From assembly GCA_039815365.1 (NCBI GenBank), contig JBCBZK010000001.1, forward strand, positions 15,409 to 79,408: 64,000 bases of DNA, in the 5' to 3' direction. This document shows positions 42,706 to 51,846 of the stretch, one piece after another. The DNA is from CALBPI01 sp039815365. Lineage in GTDB: Bacteria; Pseudomonadota; Gammaproteobacteria; Steroidobacterales; Woeseiaceae. Position numbers and translations under genes: made by a program. Position 1 is the first letter of the stretch; each line of letters begins with the position of its first letter. A model generated the notes under the pieces. The model made no database searches, had not been told where the DNA came from, and was given only the letters and a program-made list of their open reading frames with translations.

Positions 42706-44202
42706 GTGATTACCTTACCTATAGATATCTACTCGGCTGACGGGGTTCGTGCGCTGGATCTGCGCGCGATCGATAAATTCGGCATCCCGGGATACACCTT
42801 GATGCGCCGCGCCGGCGCCGCGGCGTTGTCGGTGATGAATCAGCGCTATCCGGGCTTGCGCTCGCTACTGGTGTTGTGTGGCGGCGGCAATAACGCGGGC
42901 GATGGCTACGTCGTCGCGCGACTTGCCAGAGCTGCCGGTTTGGCTGTGCGTGTGGTGGCATTTAGCGAACCCGAGGCGCTACGTGGTGACGCGGCGCGCG
43001 CCTATGAAGAATTTGTTGCCGCTGGCGGGCTGCTGCGACCGTGGGATCCGGAGCTGATCAGCGGCGCGGGTATGGTCGTTGATGCGCTGATCGGCAGTGG
43101 TCTCAAACGTGATGTTCGAGAGGATTATGCGGACGCGATCCGGGCGATCAATGCTGCAGATGTTCTGGTGACCTCTTTGGATATTCCGTCCGGTTTGGAT
43201 GGCGATACGGGGATCGTTCGCGGTACCGCTGTGCGCGCTAATTTGACGGTCACGTTTGTCGGTCTGAACAGCGGTCTGTTTCTCGCCGAAGGCCCGGCGC
43301 ATTGTGGTCGCCTTGTTTTTGCGGATCTTGAGCTGCCCAAAGACGTTTACAAACATGAAAAACCCGTGTTGCGTCGGCAATACCGCGATGAACTCTCTAT
43401 TCATTTACCGCGACGCGCGCTCAACTCACACAAAGGCCAATTTGGCCATGTGTTGTGCGTTGGTGGCGCCGAGGGTATGCCCGGTGCGGTGAAATTATCG
43501 GCTGAGGCGGCGCTGCGCGGCGGCGCTGGGCTTGTCACTGTTGCGACGGATAAATCGCACGCGGCCAGTTTGGTCGCGATGCGGCCCGAATTGATGAGCC
43601 AGGGCATCAGCACTGCCGATCAACTCAATTTGCTGATCGATCGAGCCTCTGTCATTGCATGTGGTCCAGGGTTGGATGTGACCGATTGGAGCCGTGCGTT
43701 GCTCGACGCCGTGTTGGCGTCCGGCAAGCCCGTGGTCCTCGATGCGGATGCACTAAACCTCATGAGCGAGGACGCCAGCATCTGGCAACGCGCCCCTGAC
43801 GTTTGTGTCATGACGCCACACCCGGGAGAGGCGGCGCGCATGTTGGGCATCTCAGCAGCGGACGTGCAGTCCGACCGATTATCGGCATTGGCGGCGTTAC
43901 AAAAACTCACGGGGGCAACGGTCGTACTGAAAGGTGCCGGAACGCTGGTCGCCGATACGGATAGCGTCCCGAGCATTTGTCCGTTCGGCAATCCGGGTAT
44001 GTCTGCGCCGGGTATGGGAGACGTATTAGCTGGTTTGATCGCGGCTTTGCTGGCGCAGGGCCTTAGTGCCGCCAACGCGGCCCGCACTGGTGTGCTGGTG
44101 CATGCACTCGCGGGCGACTCGGCAGCGCGTCGCGGCGAGCGCGGATTGCTGGCGGGTGATCTGCTTGCCGAGCTGCGGCATTGGCTGAATCCGCGACATT
44201 GA
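42706..44202 (+). CDS. nnr: Bifunctional NAD(P)H-hydrate epimerase / ADP-dependent dehydratase
   Basis: Repairs hydrated NAD(P)H. Residues about 1-210 are the YjeF_N epimerase domain (LVLCGGGNNAGDGYVVARLA, SLDIPSGLDGDTG). Residues 225-498 are the ribokinase-like dehydratase (FGHVLCVGGAEGMPGAVKLSAEAALRGGAGLVTVAT, VMTPHPGEAARML, GNPGMSAPGMGDVLAGLIAALLAQG). From GTG 42706 it has 498 residues (E. coli 515). An ATT/ATG-less extension to 42676 would overlap the queG start. It heads the nnr-tsaE unit and overlaps tsaE by 4 bases. Confidence 0.94.
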   Translation: MITLPIDIYSADGVRALDLRAIDKFGIPGYTLMRRAGAAALSVMNQRYPGLRSLLVLCGGGNNAGDGYVVARLARAAGLAVRVVAFSEPEALRGDAARAYEEFVAAGGLLRPWDPELISGAGMVVDALIGSGLKRDVREDYADAIRAINAADVLVTSLDIPSGLDGDTGIVRGTAVRANLTVTFVGLNSGLFLAEGPAHCGRLVFADLELPKDVYKHEKPVLRRQYRDELSIHLPRRALNSHKGQFGHVLCVGGAEGMPGAVKLSAEAALRGGAGLVTVATDKSHAASLVAMRPELMSQGISTADQLNLLIDRASVIACGPGLDVTDWSRALLDAVLASGKPVVLDADALNLMSEDASIWQRAPDVCVMTPHPGEAARMLGISAADVQSDRLSALAALQKLTGATVVLKGAGTLVADTDSVPSICPFGNPGMSAPGMGDVLAGLIAALLAQGLSAANAARTGVLVHALAGDSAARRGERGLLAGDLLAELRHWLNPRH

Positions 44203-44684
44203 GTCAGGCCGGAACGTTAACGCTCCGTTTAGCTGATTCAGATGCGACGGAGCAATTCGGCGCGCGGATGGGGCGCTCACTGGTGCGCGCGGGTTTAGAC
44301 GATGGGCTGGTATTGCTCGATGGCGAGTTAGGCGCCGGAAAGACCACGACAGCGCGTGGCTTATTACGCGGTCTTGGGTACACAGGGCGCGTGCCCAGCC
44401 CTACTTATACGTTGCTCGAGCCGTACGATATTAGTGGGCTCAGCGTGAGTCACCTGGATTTGTATCGGCTCGCTGACGCGAGTGAGCTTGAGCATATCGG
44501 ATGGCGCGATATCGCCGCTAGCTTGCGGTTGGTTGAATGGTCCTCACGTGCACCGGGGCTGCGAGATGCTGCCGACATACAGGTGACTTTGTCGTTGGAT
44601 GGTATCGCGCGGCGAGCGCAGATCACCGCACTTTCTTTGCGTGGTCGTAGTGTTATCGATGATCTAGGCATCATTTCACCTTAG
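44199..44684 (+). CDS. tsaE: TsaE, tRNA t6A biosynthesis ATPase
   Basis: Works with TsaB-TsaD in threonylcarbamoyl modification of tRNA A37. The 161-residue protein has P-loop LDGELGAGKTTTARGLLRGLG, RVPSPTYTLLEPY, HLDLYRLADASELEHIGWRD and LVEWSSRAPG, all conserved in TsaE. The start is most likely TTG 44199, which overlaps the nnr stop as TTGA; a TTG at 44181 is an alternative. Confidence 0.93.
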   Translation: MSQAGTLTLRLADSDATEQFGARMGRSLVRAGLDDGLVLLDGELGAGKTTTARGLLRGLGYTGRVPSPTYTLLEPYDISGLSVSHLDLYRLADASELEHIGWRDIAASLRLVEWSSRAPGLRDAADIQVTLSLDGIARRAQITALSLRGRSVIDDLGIISP

Positions 44685-44724
44685 GAAAAACCCGTATCTC
44701 ACTATTTTTGTTTGATTTTATGGG

Positions 44725-44752
44725 TTGACCATAATGTGTTTGCCGGTATGAT
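44725..44752 (+). promoter_or_regulatory. Sigma70 promoter of the amidase gene
   Basis: TTGACC (44725-44730, 5/6) and TATGAT (44747-44752, 5/6) are separated by 16 bp in the 98-base gap after tsaE. The expected start is near 44759, leaving about 24 bases of leader. It can drive amiB and probably mutL-miaA. Confidence 0.6.
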
Positions 44753-44782
44753 CTAGGGCGTTGTTGGTTTTTCGGGTGTGGC

Positions 44783-46090
44783 ATGCGTCAAAACTGGGTG
44801 GCATTGGTCTTGATACTGCTTGCGGCTGGGCCGACGCGCGCAGACGTCACCGTGCAAAGTGTCCGCGCGTTCGCGGAAGACAGCAGCACCCGTATCGTTC
44901 TCGACCTCGACGCCAGCGCCCGCCATAACCTGTTTACCTTGCGGCAACCGAATCGTGTTGTTGTCGATATCGATAACGCGCGACTCGCTGACTCACTCAA
45001 TCAATTGCCTGCTGATGTCGGTGTCGTACGCACGGTGCGCGCTGGCGAGCGTAACGGGAAAGGTTTGCGAATTGTGTTGGACCTGGACCAGGCTGTGCAG
45101 GTGCGCAGTTTTTTCGCAGGTCCGGCCGGCAGTACCAAAGAGCGTCTGGTCATCGATCTTGGTGAGCGTGCGCGTGCGGCAACTGTGCGCAGTCCGGCGA
45201 ACAACGACCGCGACATTATTATCGCGATCGACCCAGGGCATGGCGGGCGTGATCCTGGCGCCATTGGCAAGAATAAAACGCGCGAGAAAGATGTTGTGCT
45301 CGCAATCGGGCGCAAGCTAGCAGCGCGGATTAATGCCGAACCGGGTCTCAAAGCGTTGTTGGTTCGAGATCGTGATGTCCTTATTCCGCTCCGCGACCGT
45401 ATGGAAGCCGCCCGGCGTGCGAACGCTGACCTGTTTATCTCTATTCACGCTGACGCGGTTGACGATCGACGCGCGCGCGGATCGTCCGTGTATGCCTTGT
45501 CTGTTAAGGGTGCCAGTGATGAGGCTGCAACGCGCCTTGCCGCGACGCAAAACGTATCGTTGATCGGCGGCATCGAGATTGATGAAGGCAACCGCGCGCT
45601 CGCTGAGTTGTTGATTGACTTGTCACAGAATGCGGCGATTGCGTCTAGCGTCTATGTTGGCGAGGCGGTCCTCGCCGAGATTGGCAAGGTTAATCGGCTG
45701 CACCGGGACGAGGTCCAGCATGCAGGTTTCATCGTTTTGAAGTCGCCTGATGTGCCGTCGATTCTGGTTGAGACTGCCTACATCTCGAATCCTGCCGAGG
45801 AGCGCAACCTCACCAGTCGTGCTCATCAGAAGAAACTGGTCGATGCAATCTTCCATGGTGTGCAGAACTATTTCTCGGAAAATCCACCGGTCGATACCCT
45901 GTATGCAAAACGCGCGACCAAGCGCGGTCAGTCAACCCTGTCGCGCACCTACACGATCGCCGCTGGTGACACGCTTAGCGACATTGCTGATCGCTACCGC
46001 ATCAGCGTGTCTAACCTACGCCGTGAAAACGCCTTGAAGTCTGACCGTATTCGCGTAGGGCAGGTGTTGCGGATTCCATCCGGCGGCTGA
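44783..46090 (+). CDS. amiB: N-acetylmuramoyl-L-alanine amidase (AmiB-like, with LysM)
   Basis: Periplasmic zinc amidase that splits septal peptidoglycan during cell separation. The 435-residue protein has a signal peptide (RQNWVALVLILLAAGPTRA), an AMIN domain (about 22-125), an Amidase_3 domain (about 147-375: IIIAIDPGHGGRDPGAIG with Zn His, ADLFISIHADA, SPDVPSILVETAYISN with the catalytic Glu) and a C-terminal LysM (YTIAAGDTLSDIADRYRISVSNLRRENAL). This layout and the tsaE-amiB-mutL position match E. coli AmiB. Whether it is AmiB or AmiC in role cannot be settled. Confidence 0.93.
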   Translation: MRQNWVALVLILLAAGPTRADVTVQSVRAFAEDSSTRIVLDLDASARHNLFTLRQPNRVVVDIDNARLADSLNQLPADVGVVRTVRAGERNGKGLRIVLDLDQAVQVRSFFAGPAGSTKERLVIDLGERARAATVRSPANNDRDIIIAIDPGHGGRDPGAIGKNKTREKDVVLAIGRKLAARINAEPGLKALLVRDRDVLIPLRDRMEAARRANADLFISIHADAVDDRRARGSSVYALSVKGASDEAATRLAATQNVSLIGGIEIDEGNRALAELLIDLSQNAAIASSVYVGEAVLAEIGKVNRLHRDEVQHAGFIVLKSPDVPSILVETAYISNPAEERNLTSRAHQKKLVDAIFHGVQNYFSENPPVDTLYAKRATKRGQSTLSRTYTIAAGDTLSDIADRYRISVSNLRRENALKSDRIRVGQVLRIPSGG

Positions 46091-46162
46091 GCAGGATTGA
46101 CGCTGGCGGTGATTGCCAGCGCTGTGAAACAATGTGGTGCTTAGCAGTGTCTTGGCCGTCGC

Positions 46163-47956
46163 ATGCCCATACAGCAACTTCCCGATCATCTAATCAACCA
46201 GATCGCCGCAGGCGAGGTGATCGAGCGCCCGGCGTCTGTCGTCAAGGAGCTCGTTGAAAACAGTCTGGATGCTGGCGCCGGCACAATCGACATCGACATT
46301 GAGAATGGTGGCAGTCGTCTGATTCGTATCCGCGATAACGGACGTGGTATCGCGAGCAACGACTTAGCTCTTGCGCTGTCGCGCCATGCGACCAGCAAGA
46401 TTTCCAGCCTCGATGATCTTGAATGTGTTGTGTCTCTGGGGTTTCGTGGTGAGGCGCTACCATCGATCGCTTCTGTGTCGAGACTGTCTCTGGCGTCCGT
46501 GCAAACAGGTGCTGAGGCCGCACGAATTGACGTCGATGGCGGGGCTGCAGGAGACGTTGTGCCGTTTGCGCTGCAACAGGGTACCCGCATCGAGGTGCGC
46601 GACCTGTTTTACAACACGCCAGCGCGTCGCAAGTTTCTGCGTACCGAGAAAACCGAGTTTCGACATATCGATCTTGCGGTGCGGCGGTTGGCGCTGTCGC
46701 ACCCATCCGTCGCCTTTACGTTGCGCCACAATGGCAAAGTCGTGTTGCAGCTGCCAGCCGCGTCGTCTATCGATGCGCAGGAACGACGGTTAGCGCAGAT
46801 GCTTGGCGAGAGTTTCGCCGATGCCGCGATGCGTATCGATGAAACATTGGAGGGTATCGCGTTGCAAGGCTGGATCGCGTTACCGACGTTCTCGCGCAGT
46901 CAGCCGGACTTACAGTACACCTTCATCAACGGTCGCTGGGTGCGCGACAAAACGCTGATGCATGCCGTGCGCCTGGGGTATCGCGATGTCTTGTTCCACG
47001 GGCGTCATCCTGCGTACGTTTTGTCACTCTCGATAGATCCGGCACGCGTTGACGTGAACGCGCATCCGGCCAAGCACGAAGTGCGTTTCCGCGATGGACA
47101 AGGCGTCCATGAATTTGTCTTCCGCACGTTGCAGCGTGCGTTGGCCGCAACGACTCCAGGGCAATCACATGACGCACCGGCGTCTTTTGTACAAGCGCCT
47201 GCCAGTATTGTCTCGCAAGTGGCCGTGCCGTTGAACGAGCCTACCGCGAGTGCGCTTGCCGCAGCGACGTCTGTGGCCACCGTTGACAGTCGCCACGACA
47301 ACTACACGTTCAAAACGACACCACCCGTGGATGGTGCGCAGGCCTTACGCGATATGGATGCGCTGGCCAGCGGGCCGCCGCTCGGGTTTGCACTGGCGCA
47401 GCTCAAGGGTGTGTATATCCTTGCGCAGAATGACATCGGTCTCGTGTTAGTGGATATGCACGCTGCCCATGAGCGCATCACTTACGAGCGTCTCAAGACC
47501 GACTACGCAAACCGTAACGTCGTACGGCAACCGTTGCTCGTCCCAGAGCGTGTTGCACTGTCGCAACGTGAAGTGCAGCTGGCGCACCAGCACAATGATT
47601 CGCTTCAGCATATGGGGCTCATTGTCGAGCAGGCGGGACCGGAAGCGCTGGTGCTCAGAGAGATTCCATCCTTGCTGAGCACGCAGAACGCGGCGCAGCT
47701 ATTGCGTGACGTGTTGTCCGACTTTGCTGAGCATGGCACTAGCGAGCGTACCGAATCCGTGACTGATGAGATGCTCTCAACGCTCGCGTGCCATACGTCG
47801 GTGCGTGCAAACCGTATCCTGACGCTTGCAGAGATGAACGCGCTGCTGCGCGATATGGAACGCACCGAACGGTCGGATCAGTGCAATCACGGCCGGCCAA
47901 CCTGGACGCAATTGTCGATGAAAGCACTCGACGGGTTGTTTCTGCGCGGCCAATGA
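46163..47956 (+). CDS. mutL: DNA mismatch repair protein MutL, endonuclease type
   Basis: A 597-residue GHKL ATPase. N-terminal motifs are NQIAAGEVIERPASVVKELVENSLDAGA, RDNGRGI, and SLGFRGEALPSIASVSRLSL. The C-terminal domain (about 395-597) carries VDMHAAHERITYERLK, fitting the D[QM]HA-x2-E-x4-E endonuclease motif, plus LACHTSVRAN and CNHGRPTW. These motifs are absent from E. coli MutL, which relies on MutH. The mismatch repair here is thus predicted to nick DNA through MutL itself. It overlaps miaA by 4 bases. Confidence 0.96.
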   Translation: MPIQQLPDHLINQIAAGEVIERPASVVKELVENSLDAGAGTIDIDIENGGSRLIRIRDNGRGIASNDLALALSRHATSKISSLDDLECVVSLGFRGEALPSIASVSRLSLASVQTGAEAARIDVDGGAAGDVVPFALQQGTRIEVRDLFYNTPARRKFLRTEKTEFRHIDLAVRRLALSHPSVAFTLRHNGKVVLQLPAASSIDAQERRLAQMLGESFADAAMRIDETLEGIALQGWIALPTFSRSQPDLQYTFINGRWVRDKTLMHAVRLGYRDVLFHGRHPAYVLSLSIDPARVDVNAHPAKHEVRFRDGQGVHEFVFRTLQRALAATTPGQSHDAPASFVQAPASIVSQVAVPLNEPTASALAAATSVATVDSRHDNYTFKTTPPVDGAQALRDMDALASGPPLGFALAQLKGVYILAQNDIGLVLVDMHAAHERITYERLKTDYANRNVVRQPLLVPERVALSQREVQLAHQHNDSLQHMGLIVEQAGPEALVLREIPSLLSTQNAAQLLRDVLSDFAEHGTSERTESVTDEMLSTLACHTSVRANRILTLAEMNALLRDMERTERSDQCNHGRPTWTQLSMKALDGLFLRGQ

Positions 47957-48870
47957 GTGTCGTTTGCATTCTCGGACCGACCGCGATGGGTAAAACCGAT
48001 ATCGCGATTGCGCTGCACGCGCGCGGCGGTGTTGATATCGTCAGCGTCGATTCGGCGATGGTGTATCGCGGTCTGGATATTGGCACGGCAAAACCGGATC
48101 CGCAGACACTGGCGAAATGCCCTCATGCACTCGTCGATATTTGCGACCCGTCGCACGCTTATTCCGTTGCCCAGTTTATTGAAGACGCTCACGCGTGTAT
48201 CCGCGCGAGTCTTGCGGCAGGTCGTACGCCCGTTTTGGTTGGCGGCACCATGCTCTACTTCAAACGTCTTTTCGACGGGCTAGCGCCGCTGCCACAGGCC
48301 GACAGCGAGGTGCGCGCGGCGATTGATGCTGAGGCGGCCGACGTGGGTTGGCCGGCCATGCATCAGCTGTTAGCAACGATCGATCCCGTCGCCGCCGAGC
48401 GCATTGCACCGAACGACACGCAACGCATCCAACGAGCGATTGAGGTGCATCGATTGACCGGCACGCCTTTATCGCAGTTGCAACGCGATCGGACACAGGC
48501 AACGCCGTGGCCGATGCTTCGAATTGCATTACTGAGCAATGATCGCGCGCGCTTGCACGAACGCATTGGTCAGCGCTTTGATGCCATGATGGCGCAGGGT
48601 TTCGAGGAGGAAGTTGCCTGGTTGCTAGAGCAACCGGGTATGCATCGTGATTTGCCCAGTTTGCGCGCTGTGGGTTACCGGCAAATTGCAGCCTCGCTTG
48701 GCGGGACGCTTGAGCGTGATCAGGCAATCGCCGATGCCAAAACGGCCACGCGCCGCTTGGCGAAGCGCCAACACACGTGGCTGCGCGGTATGACTGACTT
48801 ACATATTTTTGATCCGCTTGAATCACAAGTATTCGGCCCAATATCCAGGTTAATCGACAGGTCGCTCTGA
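47953..48870 (+). CDS. miaA: tRNA dimethylallyltransferase
   Basis: Adds the dimethylallyl group to A37 of tRNAs reading UNN codons. The 305-residue protein from ATG 47953 has P-loop ILGPTAMGKTDIAIALH, DIVSVDSAMVYRGLDIGTAKP, VLVGGTMLYFKRLFDGLAPLP and RQIAASLGGTLERDQAIADAKTATRRLAKRQHTWLRGM. It overlaps mutL as ATGA. An open extension to 47788 is inside mutL and not coding. Confidence 0.96.
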   Translation: MSVVCILGPTAMGKTDIAIALHARGGVDIVSVDSAMVYRGLDIGTAKPDPQTLAKCPHALVDICDPSHAYSVAQFIEDAHACIRASLAAGRTPVLVGGTMLYFKRLFDGLAPLPQADSEVRAAIDAEAADVGWPAMHQLLATIDPVAAERIAPNDTQRIQRAIEVHRLTGTPLSQLQRDRTQATPWPMLRIALLSNDRARLHERIGQRFDAMMAQGFEEEVAWLLEQPGMHRDLPSLRAVGYRQIAASLGGTLERDQAIADAKTATRRLAKRQHTWLRGMTDLHIFDPLESQVFGPISRLIDRSL

Positions 48871-49068
48871 TTGGGCGGGGTTGTGGGGTCGAATTTGACC
48901 TTTGTATTACAGGATTCTTAGGTAACAGACAGCGTGATTTGCTGTGCTACCATCGATTTCCCGACGGTTGGTTGGTAGGGCACCGCTAACGCCACATCGG
49001 GACTTTATTTTTATCGCATCGGCTTGGGCGGCATGATTGCGGTCGGTGCCGATAAAAAGGAGATTCCC

Positions 49069-49317
49069 ATGGCAAAGGGACAGTCTTTACAAGATCCATT
49101 TCTGAACATTCTGCGCAAAGAAAAAGTGCCGGTGTCTATCTACCTTGTGAACGGCATTAAACTTCAGGGCCAAATCGACTCGTTTGACCAATTCGTGGTG
49201 TTGTTGAAAAACAGCGTTAACCAAATGGTTTACAAGCATGCGATATCAACCGTTGTGCCTGCGCGCAACGTACGTTTGCCCATTTCTGACGATGACGCGG
49301 TTGGCGACGACGACTAA
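49069..49317 (+). CDS. hfq: RNA chaperone Hfq
   Basis: Hexameric Sm-like protein that pairs small RNAs with mRNAs. The 82-residue protein reads AKGQSLQDPFLNILRKEKV, then VPVSIYLVNGIKLQGQIDSFDQFVVLLKN (Sm1) and QMVYKHAISTVVPAR (Sm2, YKH motif), with a short acidic tail DDDAVGDDD. AAAAGGAGA lies 6 bases before ATG 49069, which fixes this start over 49024. The 198-base gap after miaA probably holds a promoter, but I found no convincing one; TTGACC at 48895 lacks a good -10. Confidence 0.97.
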   Translation: MAKGQSLQDPFLNILRKEKVPVSIYLVNGIKLQGQIDSFDQFVVLLKNSVNQMVYKHAISTVVPARNVRLPISDDDAVGDDD

Positions 49318-49364
49318 TCGCCGCGCTTCGCTTGCAGTTTTCACTAACTGGCCGGTAATCGAAC

Positions 49365-50678
49365 GTGTTTGATCGCCCGCAGACTGGCGAGCGAGCTTTG
49401 ATCGTGCACCCGGTGTTCGATCGATCCGACTCGTCCGCTGACGTACACGAGTTCATTGAGCTTGCGATATCGGCTGGCGCTGACGTGCTTGACACGGTGA
49501 TCGTGACGCGCCCAAGACCTGAAGCACGGTTCCTCATCGGCAGCGGCAAAGTCGACGAAATAGCCGCGATGGTGCGCGATCTTGGCGTTGACCTTGTGCT
49601 GGTCAGTCATGGGCTCTCCCCGACGCAAGAGCGCAACCTCGAAAAACAGGTGTGTGCCCGGGTGTTGGATCGCAGTGGCTTGATTCTTGATATTTTCGCG
49701 CAGCGCGCGCGCTCGTTTGAAGGCAAGCTGCAAGTCGAGCTTGCGCAGCTGCGACACCTGTCGACGCGACTGGTACGCGGTTGGACGCATCTTGAGCGGC
49801 AAAAGGGCGGTATTGGGTTACGCGGGCCGGGTGAGACGCAGCTCGAGACCGACCGTCGACTGGTTCGCGACCGGATTGCAAAGCTGACGCGCCGCTTGAA
49901 GAAGGTAGACCAACAACGCGAGCTTGGGCGGCGCAATCGCATCCGCAACGAGGTGCCGACCGTTGCGCTCGTGGGATACACCAACGCCGGCAAATCGACG
50001 CTGTTTAACAAACTCACGGAGGCAGGCGTTTATGTGGCAGATCAGTTGTTCGCGACGCTGGATCCGACGCTGCGCCGATGGTCTCTGGACGAGGCGACGG
50101 ACGTCGTTTTGGCCGATACCGTAGGTTTCGTTGCGAACCTGCCGCATGAATTGGTCGCGGCTTTCAAGGCGACGCTGACCGAAACTCGCGAAGCAGACGT
50201 GCTCTTGCATGTCATCGACGCTAGCGATTCGCAGCGCGATGCGCGTGAATCAGAGGTCAACAAAGTCTTGTCAGGCATCGGCGCAGACCACGTCCCGCAG
50301 ATTCGCGTGTACAATAAGATCGATATTGACGGGCAATTGCCACATATAGCGGAGGGCGACAGAGAGCGTCCGCCGAGTGTATTTGTGTCGGCAATTACCG
50401 GCGACGGGTTGAATCTGCTATTGCATTCGCTGTTGCAGCGGTTCCAGGAGGAGCGCATTTGCGGCTGGTTGCGGCTCGCGCCGGCGGAAGGCTCGGTCCG
50501 TGGTCACTTATTCGACGACGGCGCTGTAACGGAAGAACACTACAACGATGACGGCAGTTGTCTGCTGAAAATCGACATGAAAAAGAAATCCTTCCTGCGT
50601 ATGTGCGCGCAGTCCGGCATTGCGCCGGAGCGTTTGCGTACAGAGCAGGCATCGCAACAGGATGCGGCGTCGGCATAG
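49365..50678 (+). CDS. hflX: Ribosome-rescue GTPase HflX
   Basis: Splits stalled 70S ribosomes. The 437-residue protein has the N-terminal HflX domain (FLIGSGKVDEIAAMV, LILDIFAQRARSFEGKLQVELAQLRHLSTRLVRGWTHLERQKGGIGLRGPGETQLETDRR) and the GTPase domain with G1 VGYTNAGKSTLFN, G3 LADTVGFVANLP and G4 VYNKID. The start is GTG 49365. It is 47 bases after hfq, in the standard hfq-hflX-hflK-hflC order. Confidence 0.96.
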   Translation: MFDRPQTGERALIVHPVFDRSDSSADVHEFIELAISAGADVLDTVIVTRPRPEARFLIGSGKVDEIAAMVRDLGVDLVLVSHGLSPTQERNLEKQVCARVLDRSGLILDIFAQRARSFEGKLQVELAQLRHLSTRLVRGWTHLERQKGGIGLRGPGETQLETDRRLVRDRIAKLTRRLKKVDQQRELGRRNRIRNEVPTVALVGYTNAGKSTLFNKLTEAGVYVADQLFATLDPTLRRWSLDEATDVVLADTVGFVANLPHELVAAFKATLTETREADVLLHVIDASDSQRDARESEVNKVLSGIGADHVPQIRVYNKIDIDGQLPHIAEGDRERPPSVFVSAITGDGLNLLLHSLLQRFQEERICGWLRLAPAEGSVRGHLFDDGAVTEEHYNDDGSCLLKIDMKKKSFLRMCAQSGIAPERLRTEQASQQDAASA

Positions 50679-50712
50679 GCGCACATTCGGCTGACACAAT
50701 AGAAATACGATT

Positions 50713-51846
50713 ATGGCGTGGAACGAAAACGGCAATAACGGGCAAGATCCGTGGGCAAACCGCAAACGCGGCAATAAACCAAACGATCTGGATAAGCTGT
50801 TCAACAATTTGCAGCGCAAACTGCGCGGCCTCGGTGGCGGCGACGGCGGCGGTGACGGCAGTGACGGTTCGGCCGCAGGCTTGCTCGTCGTTTTCGTTAT
50901 CGGCATTTTATTTTGGTTGTCGACCGGGTTTTTCCGCGGCGATCAGGCCGAGCGGGGTCTAGAGCTTAGATTTGGTGAGTACACCGAAAGCACGGGCCCA
51001 GGGTTGCATTGGCATCTGCCGTTCCCGATAGAGAAAGTTGAGAAAGTAAACGCCTCTGTCATCGACTTGTTTGAACAAGAGATCCAGATGCTCACCGCGG
51101 ACGAGAACTTTGTTGTGATCAACCTCGCCGTGCAGTATCGCCGCCGCAGTCCTGAGGATTTTCAGTTCAACGTGCGGTTCCCGATCGATACGGTTGCAGA
51201 CGTCAGCGAGAGTGCTATTCGTGAAGCTGTCGGCAAACACCCGGCTGATTTCACGCTGCTGGGCAATCGCGCGGAGGTTGCCGAGTTGACGAAGCAGTTG
51301 ATTCAAAGCGCACTCGATACCTATGAAGCCGGTATCGAAGTCACGGCGGTGAACTTGCAGAAGGTTGATTTCCCCGAGCTTGTTCAGGAAGCGGTTCAGG
51401 ATGCGGTGAAAGCGCGTGAGGACAAAGAGCAAGCCAAGCTCAGCGCCGAGACTTACGAAAACAAAGTGATCCCGGAAGCACGGGGTGAGGCTGCGAGACA
51501 ATTGCAGGCTGCTGAGGCCTACAAGCAGCGTGTCATGAATGATGCTGAGGGTGAGGCCGCACGTTTTACGGCGTTGTTGAAAGAGTACAAAGCCGCCCCA
51601 GAAGTCACGCGTGAGCGTTTGTATATTGATGCGGTCGAGCAAGTGTATGCGAACAGCACTAAAGTGTTCATTGACACAGACGGCGAAGGTAATCTTCTGT
51701 ATCTGCCGTTGGATAAGCTGACAGAACGCTCTGCTGAACGCTCGCGCGCGTCGGAGGCTGGCACGTTATCGCGTCAAAATGACGTCAACACTAATACCAA
51801 TAGCACGCAGAGCCGAGACAGCCGGTCGCGGAGGGCACGTCAATGA
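50713..51846 (+). CDS. hflK: HflK, FtsH-associated SPFH protein
   Basis: With HflC it forms a large periplasmic cage that restrains the FtsH protease. The 377-residue protein has a Gly/Asp/Asn-rich cytoplasmic N-terminus, one membrane helix near residues 55-77 (AGLLVVFVIGILFWLSTGFF), then the SPFH/band-7 domain (LRFGEYTESTGPGLHWHLPFPIEKVEKV) and a Glu/Ala-rich coiled coil (REDKEQAKLSAETYENKVIPEARGEAARQLQ). The tail is Ser/Asn/Arg-rich. It overlaps hflC by 4 bases. Confidence 0.95.
   Translation: MAWNENGNNGQDPWANRKRGNKPNDLDKLFNNLQRKLRGLGGGDGGGDGSDGSAAGLLVVFVIGILFWLSTGFFRGDQAERGLELRFGEYTESTGPGLHWHLPFPIEKVEKVNASVIDLFEQEIQMLTADENFVVINLAVQYRRRSPEDFQFNVRFPIDTVADVSESAIREAVGKHPADFTLLGNRAEVAELTKQLIQSALDTYEAGIEVTAVNLQKVDFPELVQEAVQDAVKAREDKEQAKLSAETYENKVIPEARGEAARQLQAAEAYKQRVMNDAEGEAARFTALLKEYKAAPEVTRERLYIDAVEQVYANSTKVFIDTDGEGNLLYLPLDKLTERSAERSRASEAGTLSRQNDVNTNTNSTQSRDSRSRRARQ

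Noticed and set aside
48895..48923. TTGACC upstream of hfq as a -35 element
   Set aside because: No hexamer resembling TATAAT occurs at 15-19 bp; the best reads TTAGGT.
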